Source of the DNA: Acidobacteriota bacterium
GTDB taxonomy: Bacteria; Acidobacteriota; Terriglobia; Terriglobales; Acidobacteriaceae
Assembly (NCBI GenBank): GCA_021779695.1
Contig: JAJYAE010000022.1
Span: forward strand, 1 to 26,338
Direction: 5' to 3'
DNA length: 26,338 bases
Position 1 is the first letter of the stretch. The number at the start of each line of letters is the position of its first letter. This document shows, piece by piece, positions 1 to 9,143 of the stretch. Position numbers and translations under genes: made by a program. Below the pieces are notes generated by a model. It saw only the letters and a program-made list of their open reading frames with translations. It had not been told where the DNA came from and did not search any database.

Positions 1-1
1 G

Positions 2-1009
2 ATTCATAGTTACCCCATCGCCGTCGCACTGTGCGTCCTGACGATGACGTGCTGGGGATCATGGGCCAACACCCAGAAGCTCGCAGCGCGCACCTGGCGA
101 TTCGAACTTTTCTACTGGGACTTCGTGACCGGCCTGCTGCTGACCTCGCTTTTCTTTGCGCTGACGCTTGGCTCAACAGGACAGACTGGGCGCACCTTTC
201 TCGCAGATCTCGCTCAGGCCGATGCATCCAGCATTGGCTGGGCCATGCTGGGCGGCGCCGTGTGGAACGCAGGCAACCTGCTGCTGGTGGCTGCGATTGC
301 CGTTGCGGGAATGGCCATCGGTTTCCCCATCGGCGGCGGCATCGCCTGGGTGCTGGGCATCCTGATCAACTTCATCCTGGTGATTGCGGAAGGCGGAGTC
401 AACCCCGGGAACTCAACCTTGCTGTTCATGGGCGTCGCCGTCATTGTGGTCGCCATCGCGTTGAGCATGGTCGCCTACAAGCAGCTTGCGCATGCGGTGA
501 AGCAAGGCGGCGCAAAGGGCATTCTGCTTTCGGTTGCCGCGGGTCTCTTCATCGCCTTCTTCTATGGGCTGGTCGTCAAATCATCCGACCCGGCTTTTGT
601 GACCGGCGGCGCCGGCAAGCTGATGCCGCTGACCGCAGCCTTCTTCTTCACGCTTGGCGCATTCGTGACGACCTTCCTCTTCAATCCGCTCTTCATGCGC
701 CGGCCGGTCGAGGGCCCGCCCGTTGCGTTTTCCGATTACTTCAAAGGAAGCGTGGGCACTCATCTGACCGGCTTGCTGGGTGGAGCGATCTGGGCTCTTG
801 GCATCACGGCCAGCTTCATCGCCGTCGGCGCTGCGGGGCCGGCGGTCTCCTATGCGCTCAGCAATGCCGCACCTGTCGTTGCGATTCTGTGGGGTGTGCT
901 GGTGTGGAAGGAGTTCGCCTCGGCGCCGCGCAAGGTCAATCTTCAACTTGCGGGCATGTTTCTTTGCTTCCTGGCGGGTCTCGTCCTCATTACGTATTCG
1001 CGACTGTGA
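2..1009 (+). CDS. DMT-superfamily sugar transporter, GRP/ureide-permease-like (5' partial)
   Basis: An integral membrane protein with about ten hydrophobic segments. The first visible ATG is at 44, but the frame is open to the left edge and reads IHSYPIAVALCVLTM just before it. That stretch looks like part of the first membrane helix, so the gene probably starts before the window. The C-terminal half (a GLLGGAIWALG segment, then GPAVSYALSNAAPVVAILWGVLVWKEF and a final helix) follows the two-fold DMT layout seen in the glucose/ribose porter and plant ureide permease families, recognised from memory. It lies 107 nt upstream of a sugar-isomerase-family gene and a SorC regulator on the same strand, so uptake of a monosaccharide (a deoxy sugar or pentose, for example) is the likely job. 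The substrate cannot be read from the sequence. Confidence 0.8.
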   Translation: MHSYPIAVALCVLTMTCWGSWANTQKLAARTWRFELFYWDFVTGLLLTSLFFALTLGSTGQTGRTFLADLAQADASSIGWAMLGGAVWNAGNLLLVAAIAVAGMAIGFPIGGGIAWVLGILINFILVIAEGGVNPGNSTLLFMGVAVIVVAIALSMVAYKQLAHAVKQGGAKGILLSVAAGLFIAFFYGLVVKSSDPAFVTGGAGKLMPLTAAFFFTLGAFVTTFLFNPLFMRRPVEGPPVAFSDYFKGSVGTHLTGLLGGAIWALGITASFIAVGAAGPAVSYALSNAAPVVAILWGVLVWKEFASAPRKVNLQLAGMFLCFLAGLVLITYSRL

Positions 1010-1116
1010 AATGGCCTGCGCCGATTGCGCGATGAGATACGGTTGCGTCCTGACAGCGTCAAGGAATCAACGGAAGAATTCTGAACAATCATACCGATTC
1101 GAAAGAGGAGTTTCAC

Positions 1117-2562
1117 ATGACAAATACAGCAACACTGGGCGTAATTGTGGGCAATCGCGACTTCTTTCCGGACGTGCTGATCGCAGAAGCCCGCCGCGAT
1201 CTGACTAAGCTCTTCGCGGAACTCGACATCGAACCGGTCTGGCTCAGCCCCGAAGATTCCAAGCTGGGCGCCGTCGAAACCTGGACCGATGCCCGTAGAT
1301 GCGGCGACCTGCTGCGAAGTCAACGGGAGCGTCTCGACGGCATCCTGGTCAGCCTGCCGAACTTCGGCGATGAGAAGGGCGTAGCCGATTCGATTCGTCT
1401 CGCGGATGTCAACGTTCCCATTCTCGTGCAGGCCTACCCCGATGATCTCGATCAGTTCGGTCTGGATCGCCGCCGCGATGCATTCTGCGGCAAAATCTCG
1501 GTCTGCAACAATCTGCGCCAGTTCGGCTTCAAGTACTCTCTGACGCGCGATCACACCGTCGCCGTTCTCAATCCCCGCTTTCGCGAGGACCTCGTGCAGT
1601 TCGTGCAGACCTGCAAAGTGGTGCGCGGCCTGCATCGCGTGCGCATCGGCGCTGTGGGCGCACGGCCGAATGCCTTCAACACGACACGCTACAGCGAGAA
1701 GCTCTTCGAACATACCGGCATCTCCACGCACACCATCGATCTGTCTGAGGTCTTCGGCAACGCCCAGCAGGTCGCCGATACCGATGCGCGCGTGAAGACC
1801 CGCATCGATCAGATCCATGAGTACGCCGACACATCCGCTGCTCCCGCCGAATCGCTGGTGCGCATGGCCAAGTTCGCCATCGTTCTGGACGACTGGATGG
1901 ACTCGCTGAGCATCTCGGCCACGGCAATCCAATGCTGGAGCTCGCTCCAGAAGAACTTCGGCGTCAATGTCTGCACGATCATGTCGATGATGAGCCAGCG
2001 CATGATGCCTTCAGCCTGCGAGGTGGATATCGCGGGCGTCATCAGCATGTACGCCCTGCAACTGGCCAGCGGCCGGCCCAGCGCCCTCGTCGACTGGAAC
2101 AACAACTACGGCGGCAACCCGGACAAGTGCGTGCTCTTCCACTGCGGCAACTGGGCCACGGAGTTCCTGCCCGGCGCGAAGATGGGAACGGCCCCGATTC
2201 TGGGCACAACTCTGGGCGAAGAGAACACCGTCGGAACGCTGAACGGGCGGACGGATGCAGGCCCGGTCACGATTGCGCGCGTCAGCACCGATGATCTCAC
2301 CGGATCCATCTCTGCGTACGTGGCCGAGGGCCAGTTCACGGACGATCCGCTGACAACCTTTGGCTCGCGCGCTGTGGTCGATGTTCCCGGCCTGCCCGGC
2401 CTGATGCACGTGATCTGCGAGAACGGATTCGAGCACCACGCAGCCATGAGCAGAAGCCACTGCGGCAATGCAGTCGCAGATGCACTGAGTCGTTACAAGG
2501 GATGGCGCACGCATCATCACAATCGCTCCTCGGATCTGCCAGGGATGCCCTGTCGGATCTGA
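1117..2562 (+). CDS. L-fucose/L-arabinose isomerase-family protein
   Basis: A 481-aa cytoplasmic protein of the FucI/AraA-like fold, which interconverts aldoses and ketoses with a divalent metal, usually Mn2+. Residues placed like the family's metal ligands are visible: Glu302 in CEVDIAG, Asp326 in LVDWNNN and His440/His441 in GFEHHAAM. The N-terminal half (LGVIVGNRDFFPD, then DGILVSLPNFGDE) looks like the family's substrate-recognition domains. The start at 1117 is supported by GAGGAG about 6 nt upstream. The length is near the usual 450-500 aa of the short-form family. The gene lies between a sugar transporter and a SorC regulator, which supports a catabolic role. Many members of this family act on unknown sugars or are not true isomerases, so no substrate or gene symbol is assigned. 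Confidence 0.85.
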   Translation: MTNTATLGVIVGNRDFFPDVLIAEARRDLTKLFAELDIEPVWLSPEDSKLGAVETWTDARRCGDLLRSQRERLDGILVSLPNFGDEKGVADSIRLADVNVPILVQAYPDDLDQFGLDRRRDAFCGKISVCNNLRQFGFKYSLTRDHTVAVLNPRFREDLVQFVQTCKVVRGLHRVRIGAVGARPNAFNTTRYSEKLFEHTGISTHTIDLSEVFGNAQQVADTDARVKTRIDQIHEYADTSAAPAESLVRMAKFAIVLDDWMDSLSISATAIQCWSSLQKNFGVNVCTIMSMMSQRMMPSACEVDIAGVISMYALQLASGRPSALVDWNNNYGGNPDKCVLFHCGNWATEFLPGAKMGTAPILGTTLGEENTVGTLNGRTDAGPVTIARVSTDDLTGSISAYVAEGQFTDDPLTTFGSRAVVDVPGLPGLMHVICENGFEHHAAMSRSHCGNAVADALSRYKGWRTHHHNRSSDLPGMPCRI

Positions 2563-2684
2563 ACAGCTTCGTCGGGGGCGGAGCCAACAACGGCGTTCAG
2601 TCAAGGATTGGTGGATGTGCATGCCAATGCAGTCTTCGTAATTCATGCTTGTACGACAAAACTCACTATGGAAGAATGATTGCC

Positions 2685-3641
2685 ATGGCGCGCGTCGATG
2701 AACTCCGGCTGATGGCGAAGGTCGCCCGGATGTACTACATTCAGGAGCTCAATCAGCAGGCGATTACGGAAAAGCTGCAGCTGCACCAGTCCACCATCTC
2801 CCGGATGCTGAAGAAGGCGAGAACGCTCAACCTTGTTCGCTTCAGTGTCTCAACCCCGCCGGGAACCTTTGCCGATCTGGAAGATCAGCTGGCAGCGCGC
2901 TTTGATCTGAAAGACGTTGTCGTCGTGGACAGCCCCGCGGAAGGCGAAGCAATGGTCCGCGATCTGGGTGCGGCGCTGGCGTATTTTCTTGAGACCACAT
3001 TGAAGCCCGGCAATACGATTGGAATCTCGTCCTGGAGCCGGTCCCTCTTTGCCATGGTCGACGCGCTCCATCCAGGCGATTACTGCGCCAATGGCAAGGT
3101 TGTGCAGATTCTTGGCGGCATCGGCAATGTCGGCGGCGACTTCCAGGCCATTCATCTGGCCCAGAGGCTGGCCGCCAGCATTGGCGCAAAGCCGATCCTC
3201 TTGCAGTCTCCCGCCGTCGTCGGATCGCCGGAGGCCCAGCGTGTCTTGATGCGCGACTCGGCCGTGAAAGACGCAACCGCGCTCTTTGACAAGCTGGACA
3301 TTGCTCTGGTGGGCATCGGCTCCATGGAGCCCTCAAAGATCCTTTCCGTGAGCGGCAACATCTTTTCCCGCCAGGAGCGCGATGAACTGCAACGGCTGGG
3401 AGCGGTGGGAGACATCTGCTTCCGGTACTACAACTCCGAGGGGCAACCCGTGAAATCGCCGCTGATGAAGCGCGTCATCGGCATCGATCTGGAGAGGCTG
3501 CGCACCTGCAGGCGCGTTGTTGGCGTCGCGGGAGGAAGCCGCAAGGTCCCGGCAATCCTTGGCGCTCTACGCGGTGGACTGATCGACGTGCTCATTACCG
3601 AACAGCGGGCAGCAGAGGCGCTCGTTGCTGCGCAGGACTAG
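2685..3641 (+). CDS. SorC/DeoR-family sugar-responsive transcriptional regulator
   Basis: A 318-aa DNA-binding regulator. An N-terminal helix-turn-helix (about residues 20-45, NQQAITEKLQLHQSTISRML) is followed by a sugar-phosphate-binding domain of the SorC type (GNTIGISSWSRSL, then QILGGIGNVGGDF, VGIGSM and a closing VAGGSRKVPAILGALRGGLIDVLITE). Such proteins usually control a neighbouring sugar operon and respond to a phosphorylated intermediate. The frame is open from 2502, overlapping the isomerase gene. The ATG at 2685 is preferred because GGAAG lies 10 nt upstream and the product then starts MARVDELRL at the usual family length; an ATG at 2676 is also possible but leaves almost no spacer. 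It probably controls the transporter and isomerase genes just upstream. Confidence 0.88.
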   Translation: MARVDELRLMAKVARMYYIQELNQQAITEKLQLHQSTISRMLKKARTLNLVRFSVSTPPGTFADLEDQLAARFDLKDVVVVDSPAEGEAMVRDLGAALAYFLETTLKPGNTIGISSWSRSLFAMVDALHPGDYCANGKVVQILGGIGNVGGDFQAIHLAQRLAASIGAKPILLQSPAVVGSPEAQRVLMRDSAVKDATALFDKLDIALVGIGSMEPSKILSVSGNIFSRQERDELQRLGAVGDICFRYYNSEGQPVKSPLMKRVIGIDLERLRTCRRVVGVAGGSRKVPAILGALRGGLIDVLITEQRAAEALVAAQD

Positions 3642-4283
3642 ACAAGTAGACACGGACCATCAAAGCGGATGAAGGCCAGTAGCATGGCTGAAGCCTGATC
3701 ATGCATGACATGATCCACTCGAAAGCCCGGCTCATTGGCGGATGAGCTCGCGTTCCGAACGGACCGCGCAAACTCTGAGATTGCTGACTCAACTTCAAGC
3801 ACAGAGCCAAGCGGAGTGCAGCGACGACATTGCCGCCTTTCTCTTGCGTAGTCGCAGAAAGAAAGCCCGACGGACCTTCACCTCTCGAACGGCTCGACGC
3901 GAAGCCTTACCTTAAAGGAGATCCGTGCAGGAGAAGCGGCCAGAGGCCGCACGCAACCTGTCAATTGCGGGTGAGGGTCTTCCGGGAAGACCGTCACCGC
4001 TTCATTCTTTCTTACAGTTGAAATGAGTCGATGCCAGCTAAACGAACGAGCGGCGATAGCGATGGCCTTTGCGCGGCAATGCGGGCTTCGAGGAGTTTTC
4101 CAGGGTGCGAACCACTCGACGGGCCTGGCGATCTGAAGGCTTGATGTGATCCAGATCATAGCGAGTCAGGAGGGGGCTCATGGATTCTCGCGGTGTATCC
4201 GGTTGCCGCTCCGAAAGAATCCAGATGCGCCAAGAGCGGCGACAGGATGGAGGAGATGGGTGTCTGAGTTCGGTTGGATTCGT
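3642..4283. other. Intergenic region without a confident gene
   Basis: About 640 nt between the SorC gene and the FG-GAP protein. Open frames on both strands lack recognisable protein features. A partial hairpin lies at about 3837-3865, where CTTTCT and AGAAAG flank a short loop; it has no T-tract, so a terminator cannot be claimed. A good ribosome-binding sequence (AAAGGAG, 3914-3920) precedes a GTG at 3925 that opens a 33-codon frame ending at 4026; see findings. The 3' part (from about 4146) is open in the frame of the next gene and may include its true start. Confidence 0.5.
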
Positions 4284-6251
4284 ATGCGATGGATCGTTGA
4301 TGTGAAATGGGGCCTGGCCGGTTCCATTCTGTTGGTGCGAACGGCACTTTTCATCTGCCTCACTCTCATTCCGGCGATTCTGGTGAGCGCTGCATGTTAC
4401 GCACAGGAAATCGCGCCTGACACAGAGAAATCGCCTGCGGCTCAGGCCAAGCCTGTGCAGAGCGGCGCGCCGCAATCGATGAACGGGATGGCGAGTGCGG
4501 GTCCTCAGCCTGCACAGTTTGACAGCCAGCACCGGCCGATCACAGCAGGTGGCTTTGTGAAGAGTGGGACGATTGTCTATCAGGATGTAGCCGCGAAGGC
4601 GGGCTTGACGAGCTGGCATCATGTTGCGGGCACGCCGGAGAAGCGCCTGATTCTGGAAGCGAAGGGGCCCGGTGTATGCCTGCTGGACTACGACAACGAT
4701 GGGTGGCTGGACATTTACCTGGTCAACGGTTCGACGTACGAGGCTTTGGCAGGCAAGGCAGCTGCACCGCATGCGGCTCTATTTCATAACAATCACGACG
4801 GCACCTTCACGGATGTGACGGAGAGGGCGGGAGTCAGCAACGACCGCTGGGGATACGGATGCGCTGTGGGGGACTATAACAACGACGGACGACCCGATCT
4901 ATATGTAACCAATAACGGGAAGAACCGGTTGTATCGCAACAACGGAGACGGCACATTTACAGACGTTGCAGAATCCGCGGGCGTGACAGTCGGAACCTGG
5001 TCAACCGGCGCGACCTTTGGCGACTATGACGGAGATGGGCGGCTGGACTTGTTTACCGATGGCTACGCCAGGATCGATCTGAGCAATCCTCCGATATCCC
5101 GAAGCAAAGCGGTTGGTTATGCCATGTGCCTGTACCGGGGAATTGAGGTGATGTGCGGACCGCGCGGTCTTCCTGGTGAGCACGACCATCTGTTTCATAA
5201 CAATGGCGACGGAACTTTTACCGACGTGAGCAAGAAGCTTGGCGTGGACGATCCGAATGGATTTTATGGCCTTGGTGTGTTGTTTGCAGATGTGAATAAC
5301 GACGGCAAGCCCGATCTGTTAGTGGCGAATGACACCTCACCGAATTACCTGTACATGAATAAGGGCAATGGGACCTTTGAGGAAGACGGCTATCTGAGCG
5401 GTTATGCCCTGAACAAGGACGGACGCGAGATTGCGAATATGGGGATTGCGGCGGGCGACTACGAGAACAACGGGCACCTGTCGATTGTGAATACGGATTT
5501 TGCGGACGATTACAACGTGCTCTATCAGAATGATGGAACGGGAAACTTCACCGATGTTTCCTGGCAGGCGGGAATCGCGCAATCCTCAGTGCCGTTTGTC
5601 AGCTTTGCCGATGGCTTCCTTGATTATGACAATGATGGCTGGAAAGACCTGCTGATCGTGAATGGCCATGTTTACCCGCAGGTGGACCAACATCCGGATT
5701 GGGGCGACAGCTACGCGCAGCGCCCTCTGCTTTACCACAATCTGCACAATGGGAAATTTGATTTGGTTCCAGCGGTGGAGGGAAGCGGACTTGCTGTTGT
5801 CATCGTGGGGCGCGGAGCTGCTTTCGGCGATATCTTTAACGACGGCAAGATCGCCGTGGTCATCAATGTGATGGACGGCGTTCCGGTTCTTTTACGGAAT
5901 GTGAATCCCGACCACCATCACTGGGTTCAATTGAAGCTGATTGGTGGGCTCAGAAGCCCGCGCGATGCAGTCGGAGCAACGGTCTACCTGATGGCAGGCG
6001 GAATGCGCCAGAGGGGCGATGTGTTGAGTGGCGGCAGCTATCTTTCTTCCAATGACATGCGGGTGCACTTTGGCCTTGGGGACGTCGCTACAGTGGATGG
6101 CGTCGAAGTTCATTGGCCCAGTGGCGCGGTCGAGCACCTGAAGTTACCGGCGGTAGACCGCATCTTCACCATTGAAGAGGGGAAGGGAATCGTCGGTGAG
6201 CTATGCACCGCTTGTAACGCAGGCAGCAAGTCAACCGCGAATGCAAAGTGA
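4284..6251 (+). CDS. Exported FG-GAP/VCBS-repeat protein with C-terminal ASPIC/UnbV domain (CRTAC1-like)
   Basis: A probable secreted or periplasmic protein. The start at 4284 gives MRWIVDVKWG followed by a long hydrophobic stretch ending VSAACYAQE, a likely signal peptide. A GTG at 4260 with AGGAGA about 4 nt upstream is an equally plausible start, and the frame is open from 4146. The body carries about seven calcium-binding-type FG-GAP/VCBS units: DYDNDGWLDIYLVN, DYNNDGRPDLYVTN, DYDGDGRLDLF, DVNNDGKPDLLVAND and DYDNDGWKDLLIVNG, plus two degenerate ones, DYENNGH and DIFNDGK. These build a beta-propeller. The last 100 residues match the ASPIC/UnbV domain (VQLKLIGG, DAVGATVYL, DMRVHFGLG, VDGVEVHWPSG). 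Such proteins are abundant in Acidobacteria and Planctomycetes; their function is mostly unknown, with adhesion or carbohydrate contact suggested. A C-terminal CxxC (LCTACNAG) is present. Confidence 0.88.
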   Translation: MRWIVDVKWGLAGSILLVRTALFICLTLIPAILVSAACYAQEIAPDTEKSPAAQAKPVQSGAPQSMNGMASAGPQPAQFDSQHRPITAGGFVKSGTIVYQDVAAKAGLTSWHHVAGTPEKRLILEAKGPGVCLLDYDNDGWLDIYLVNGSTYEALAGKAAAPHAALFHNNHDGTFTDVTERAGVSNDRWGYGCAVGDYNNDGRPDLYVTNNGKNRLYRNNGDGTFTDVAESAGVTVGTWSTGATFGDYDGDGRLDLFTDGYARIDLSNPPISRSKAVGYAMCLYRGIEVMCGPRGLPGEHDHLFHNNGDGTFTDVSKKLGVDDPNGFYGLGVLFADVNNDGKPDLLVANDTSPNYLYMNKGNGTFEEDGYLSGYALNKDGREIANMGIAAGDYENNGHLSIVNTDFADDYNVLYQNDGTGNFTDVSWQAGIAQSSVPFVSFADGFLDYDNDGWKDLLIVNGHVYPQVDQHPDWGDSYAQRPLLYHNLHNGKFDLVPAVEGSGLAVVIVGRGAAFGDIFNDGKIAVVINVMDGVPVLLRNVNPDHHHWVQLKLIGGLRSPRDAVGATVYLMAGGMRQRGDVLSGGSYLSSNDMRVHFGLGDVATVDGVEVHWPSGAVEHLKLPAVDRIFTIEEGKGIVGELCTACNAGSKSTANAK

Positions 6252-6333
6252 ATCTCTCACCGGCCTGATTGTGAACGATGTGTGTGCGAGGAAGCTCCGC
6301 GAAGGAGTTGTCATGTGTTTTGGCAGGCTGGCT

Positions 6334-6344
6334 CAGTGCGTCAT
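6334..6344 (+). repeat. Left terminal inverted repeat of the IS630 remnant
   Basis: CAGTGCGTCAT is the exact reverse complement of 6683-6693. Allowing one mismatch, the match extends two more bases outward (GCTCAG against GCGCAG). It lies 53 nt before the transposase ATG, a normal distance for this family. Confidence 0.7.
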
Positions 6345-6396
6345 TCATCAAACTCATTATGTGTTGGGTCGCATCTTAGGGTGTGGAGACGGATCA

Positions 6397-6686
6397 ATGC
6401 GTGTTGCCCGTCCTATTGTGCTTTCAGAAACAACGCGAATGGAACTTCAGCGGCTGGCTCGGTGAGGTGGCTGAACCTATTTGATCGGTTCTTCAGTGAT
6501 CTGACCGACAAGAGAATCCGGGGCGGAGTCTTCCAGGATCTGGAGCAGTTGATCATGGCCATCGGCGATTCCATCGACAGGCACAATGCCAATTCGAAGC
6601 CGATTCTCTGGACGGCAAGGGCCAACGATTTTCTGGAGGAATTCACCCCCGCTCACGCAGCTCTCAATCATCGCCTATCCGTATGA
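6397..6686 (+). pseudogene. IS630-family transposase, internal deletion with frame change
   Basis: The N-terminal piece starts at ATG 6397 and stops at 6465. The C-terminal piece is read in another frame, from about 6445 to the TGA at 6684-6686. Together they cover only about 22 N-terminal and about 75 C-terminal residues of a protein normally around 340 aa. The DDE domain's first two acidic residues lie in the missing part. The C-terminal RWLNLFDRFFSDLTDKRIRGGVF and HNANSKPILWTARANDF are typical IS630 sequence. The junction lies near 6462, so this looks like one deletion event, not scattered decay. Confidence 0.75.
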
Positions 6687-6693
6687 CGCACTG
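6683..6693 (-). repeat. Right terminal inverted repeat of the IS630 remnant
   Basis: ATGACGCACTG pairs perfectly with the left repeat and overlaps the stop codon of the transposase fragment. Confidence 0.7.
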
Positions 6694-6848
6694 CGCTCAG
6701 GGCGGAGCGAAAAATGAAAGCTTCATAACCACTCGCAGACCTCGCCATTCTTGTCCTTGCGTCACACCGGCCAGCGACGATATTGTTGCTTCGTGGTCGG
6801 AACTTTTCCCGCACACGTCTAGATCCCCTTTCTGAGGACGCTGCGGCC

Positions 6849-9143
6849 ATGTCCGGAGACAAGCGGACTGCACTGACGTACCTGGCGCTGGAGAATCTTT
6901 TTGAGATCTCTCCGGATGCGATTTTTGTCACGGACGGCGATGGCGTCATCCGTGCCTCGAACCCGCGCGCGACGGAGCTTTTCGGTCACACACAGGCGGA
7001 GCTATACGGTCAGCCGATTGAGAATCTGGTCCCAGAGCGGTTTCGCAAGCGCCATCCTGGACACCGCGAGAACTATCACGCGCATCCGCGCACGCGTCAA
7101 ATGGGCGCAGCTCTGAATCTTTTCGGTCTTCGTAAGGACGGAACCGAATTTCCTGTCGACATCATGCTCAAAGCCGTAGAGACTCCTGAGGGGTCCATGG
7201 TGTTGAGCTTTGTGCGTGATGCCACGGAACAGCACGAGGCCCAGGAATCACTACGGCGTAACGACGCGCAGTTACGGTCAATTGTGGAGAGCGTGCGGGA
7301 CTACGCCATCTATCTGCTTGATCGCGACGGCAATGTGATGACTTGGAACGCGGGAGCGGAGCGAATCAAGGGCTATACAGCGGAAGAAATCCTCGGTTTC
7401 CATTTCTCGCGTTTTTTTATCCAGGAAGATGTGGAGCGCGGGCGGCCTGCGGAACTTCTGATGCAGGCGGCGCAACGGGGGCGCGTGGAGCAGGAGAGCT
7501 GGCGCGTTCGCAAGGATGGTTCCCGCTTCTGGGCGAACATTGTTTTGACTGCCATCCGCAGCTCCACTGGGGAACTGACGGGCTTCGCAAAGGTCACTCG
7601 GGACTTTACCGACCGCAAGCGCGCCGAAGAAGCGGTGATGCTGCACCTGAGCAGCGCCCTGCTAGCCAACATGGACGTGCGAAAGCTGCTGGAAGCTATC
7701 TCGGCCAGTATTCAGGAGGTGTTGCCGCACGATTGCGCGACGCTTGGCCAGTATGACGTGCGCTCAGGTGAATTGTTGGAGCAGTTTCTGGCTACCAGTG
7801 AGGGCGGGACGAGCGGCGACTTTTGCTTGCCGGTCGAGGGGTCACCTGCAGGCAGGGCGTTTCGCACGCGCGAGCCGGTCGTTCTGGAGAAATTGGACGC
7901 ATCGCCGTTTCCTGCACAGAGCCTGAGACACCTGACGGGACGGGGAATGCAGTCTGGTTGCTGGGTGCCGTTGGTCTATCGGAGTGAGGCCATTGGGACG
8001 ATGATGGTGGCGAGCCGCAGGGAAGCGGCGTTCTCAGCGGCGAGCGCGGGGTTGCTTGCCAGCGTGGCAGACAAGGTTGCCATGGCGGTCAGCAATGTGG
8101 TGGCATTCCGCCAGATTGCCGAGCTGCGGGACCGGCTGCACCAGGAAAAGCGCTACCTCGAAGAAGAGATTAATCTCGAACACCGGTTTGAAGACATCGT
8201 GGGCCAGAGCGCGGGGCTGCGCCAGGTTCTGCAGCAGATTGAAACGGTCGCGCCAACGGACGCCACCGTTCTAATCCAGGGCGAGACGGGAACCGGAAAG
8301 GAGTTGCTGGCGCGCGCCATCCATCGCCTAAGCCCGCGTGCTGAGCGCACCTTTGTGAAGCTGAACTGTGCGGCAATTCCCGCAGGCCTGCTGGAGAGCG
8401 AGCTGTTCGGCCATGAGAAGGGCGCGTTCACAGGCGCGATTTCGCGCAAGCTGGGACGCCTTGAACTGGCGCACGAGGGAACGCTCTTTCTTGATGAGGT
8501 CGGCGAGCTTCCATTGGATCTGCAGCCTAAACTGCTGCGCGCCCTGCAGGAGCGAGAAATTGAGCGACTTGGGGGTAACCGGCCCATTCCAGTGAATGTG
8601 CGACTCATTGCAGCGACGAATCGCGATCTTGCCCAGATGGTTGCGGAGAAGCAATTCCGGAGCGATCTGTATTACCGGCTCAAGGTATTTCCGGTTTTTG
8701 CGCCGTCGCTGCGCGACCGTGCTGAGGACATTCCCATCCTGGTGCGGCATTTTGTTTTCCTCCACAGCCGACGGATGGGCAAGTCAATCACGACGATCCC
8801 CAATGAGACGATGGAAAGGTTGATGCGCTGGCATTGGCCCGGCAACATTCGCGAACTTGAGAACTTTCTGGAGCGGTCCGTCATCCTGACCCGGGGGCCG
8901 ATCCTCTATGTGCCGCTGGCAGAACTGGAGATTCAGAGCAGCGAGCAAGAGGGAACCGGACCGGATCACCCAACGCTTGAGGAGGCCGAGCGCGAGCATA
9001 TTCTCCGCGTGCTGCGGGAGACCGCCGGCCAAATTGGCGGGCCCGATGGCGCAGCGGCGCGGCTAGGCCTGAAGCGCACCACGCTGAATTCGAAACTTAA
9101 GAAGCTCGGTATAGCCCGTGGTGACGTTTTTCCGTCACGGTGA
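6849..9143 (+). CDS. Sigma-54-dependent enhancer-binding regulator, PAS-PAS-GAF-AAA+-Fis HTH
   Basis: A 764-aa transcriptional activator that remodels RNA polymerase-sigma54 by ATP hydrolysis. Domains in order: PAS1 (about 12-127), PAS2 (about 138-262), GAF (about 265-420), AAA+ (about 447-690) and a C-terminal Fis-type helix-turn-helix ([22 protein letters not shown]). The AAA+ domain has Walker A GETGTGKE near residue 478, an intact sigma54-contacting GAFTGA loop near 525 and Walker [12 protein letters not shown]. The ATG at 6849 has GAGGA 10 nt upstream; the frame extends back to a TTG at 6783. There is no receiver or kinase domain, so it probably senses a ligand directly through PAS or GAF. 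PAS1 carries RH (His69) where the heme ligand of FixL lies, but this His is also common in heme-free PAS domains. It is followed by repeats and a sigma-54-like promoter before a STAS-Crp pair on the same strand, which are its probable targets. Confidence 0.92.
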   Translation: MSGDKRTALTYLALENLFEISPDAIFVTDGDGVIRASNPRATELFGHTQAELYGQPIENLVPERFRKRHPGHRENYHAHPRTRQMGAALNLFGLRKDGTEFPVDIMLKAVETPEGSMVLSFVRDATEQHEAQESLRRNDAQLRSIVESVRDYAIYLLDRDGNVMTWNAGAERIKGYTAEEILGFHFSRFFIQEDVERGRPAELLMQAAQRGRVEQESWRVRKDGSRFWANIVLTAIRSSTGELTGFAKVTRDFTDRKRAEEAVMLHLSSALLANMDVRKLLEAISASIQEVLPHDCATLGQYDVRSGELLEQFLATSEGGTSGDFCLPVEGSPAGRAFRTREPVVLEKLDASPFPAQSLRHLTGRGMQSGCWVPLVYRSEAIGTMMVASRREAAFSAASAGLLASVADKVAMAVSNVVAFRQIAELRDRLHQEKRYLEEEINLEHRFEDIVGQSAGLRQVLQQIETVAPTDATVLIQGETGTGKELLARAIHRLSPRAERTFVKLNCAAIPAGLLESELFGHEKGAFTGAISRKLGRLELAHEGTLFLDEVGELPLDLQPKLLRALQEREIERLGGNRPIPVNVRLIAATNRDLAQMVAEKQFRSDLYYRLKVFPVFAPSLRDRAEDIPILVRHFVFLHSRRMGKSITTIPNETMERLMRWHWPGNIRELENFLERSVILTRGPILYVPLAELEIQSSEQEGTGPDHPTLEEAEREHILRVLRETAGQIGGPDGAAARLGLKRTTLNSKLKKLGIARGDVFPSR

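Larger units (their letters stand above)
6334..6693 (+). mobile_element. Internally deleted IS630-family element (MITE-like remnant)
   Basis: A 360-bp unit bounded by a perfect 11-bp inverted repeat: CAGTGCGTCAT at 6334-6344 and ATGACGCACTG at 6683-6693. Inside, the first codons of an IS630-type transposase (MRVARPIVLSETTRMEL, from 6397) run almost directly into the last quarter of the same kind of protein (NLFDRFFSDLTDKRIRGGVF, then IDRHNANSKPILWT), with the catalytic middle missing. The right repeat overlaps the transposase stop codon, as expected at the end of such an element. A clear TA target duplication was not seen at the repeat borders, so the exact ends are uncertain. It cannot move by itself. 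Confidence 0.75.

Noticed and set aside
943..1932. Long minus-strand open frame opposite the isomerase gene
   Set aside because: It is the antisense shadow of a strongly recognisable coding sequence, with no protein-family features of its own.
4038..4181. Minus-strand frame ending RYDLDHIKPSDRQARRVVRTLE and a basic tail, with an ATG at 4181
   Set aside because: The peptide looks protein-like, but there is no ribosome-binding site and no recognised family, and the longer frame runs antisense to the FG-GAP gene. It is probably chance or an unrecognisable remnant.
6684..6764. TGACGCA and TGCGTCA before the activator gene, as possible operators like those at 9121
   Set aside because: The first copy is part of the IS630 terminal repeat, which explains it. 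A single remaining copy is not enough for an operator claim.
6799..6812. GG-N10-GC match before the PAS-PAS-GAF activator gene (CGGAACTTTTCCCGCA)
   Set aside because: It keeps only the invariant bases and little of the surrounding consensus, and such matches are common in GC-rich DNA.
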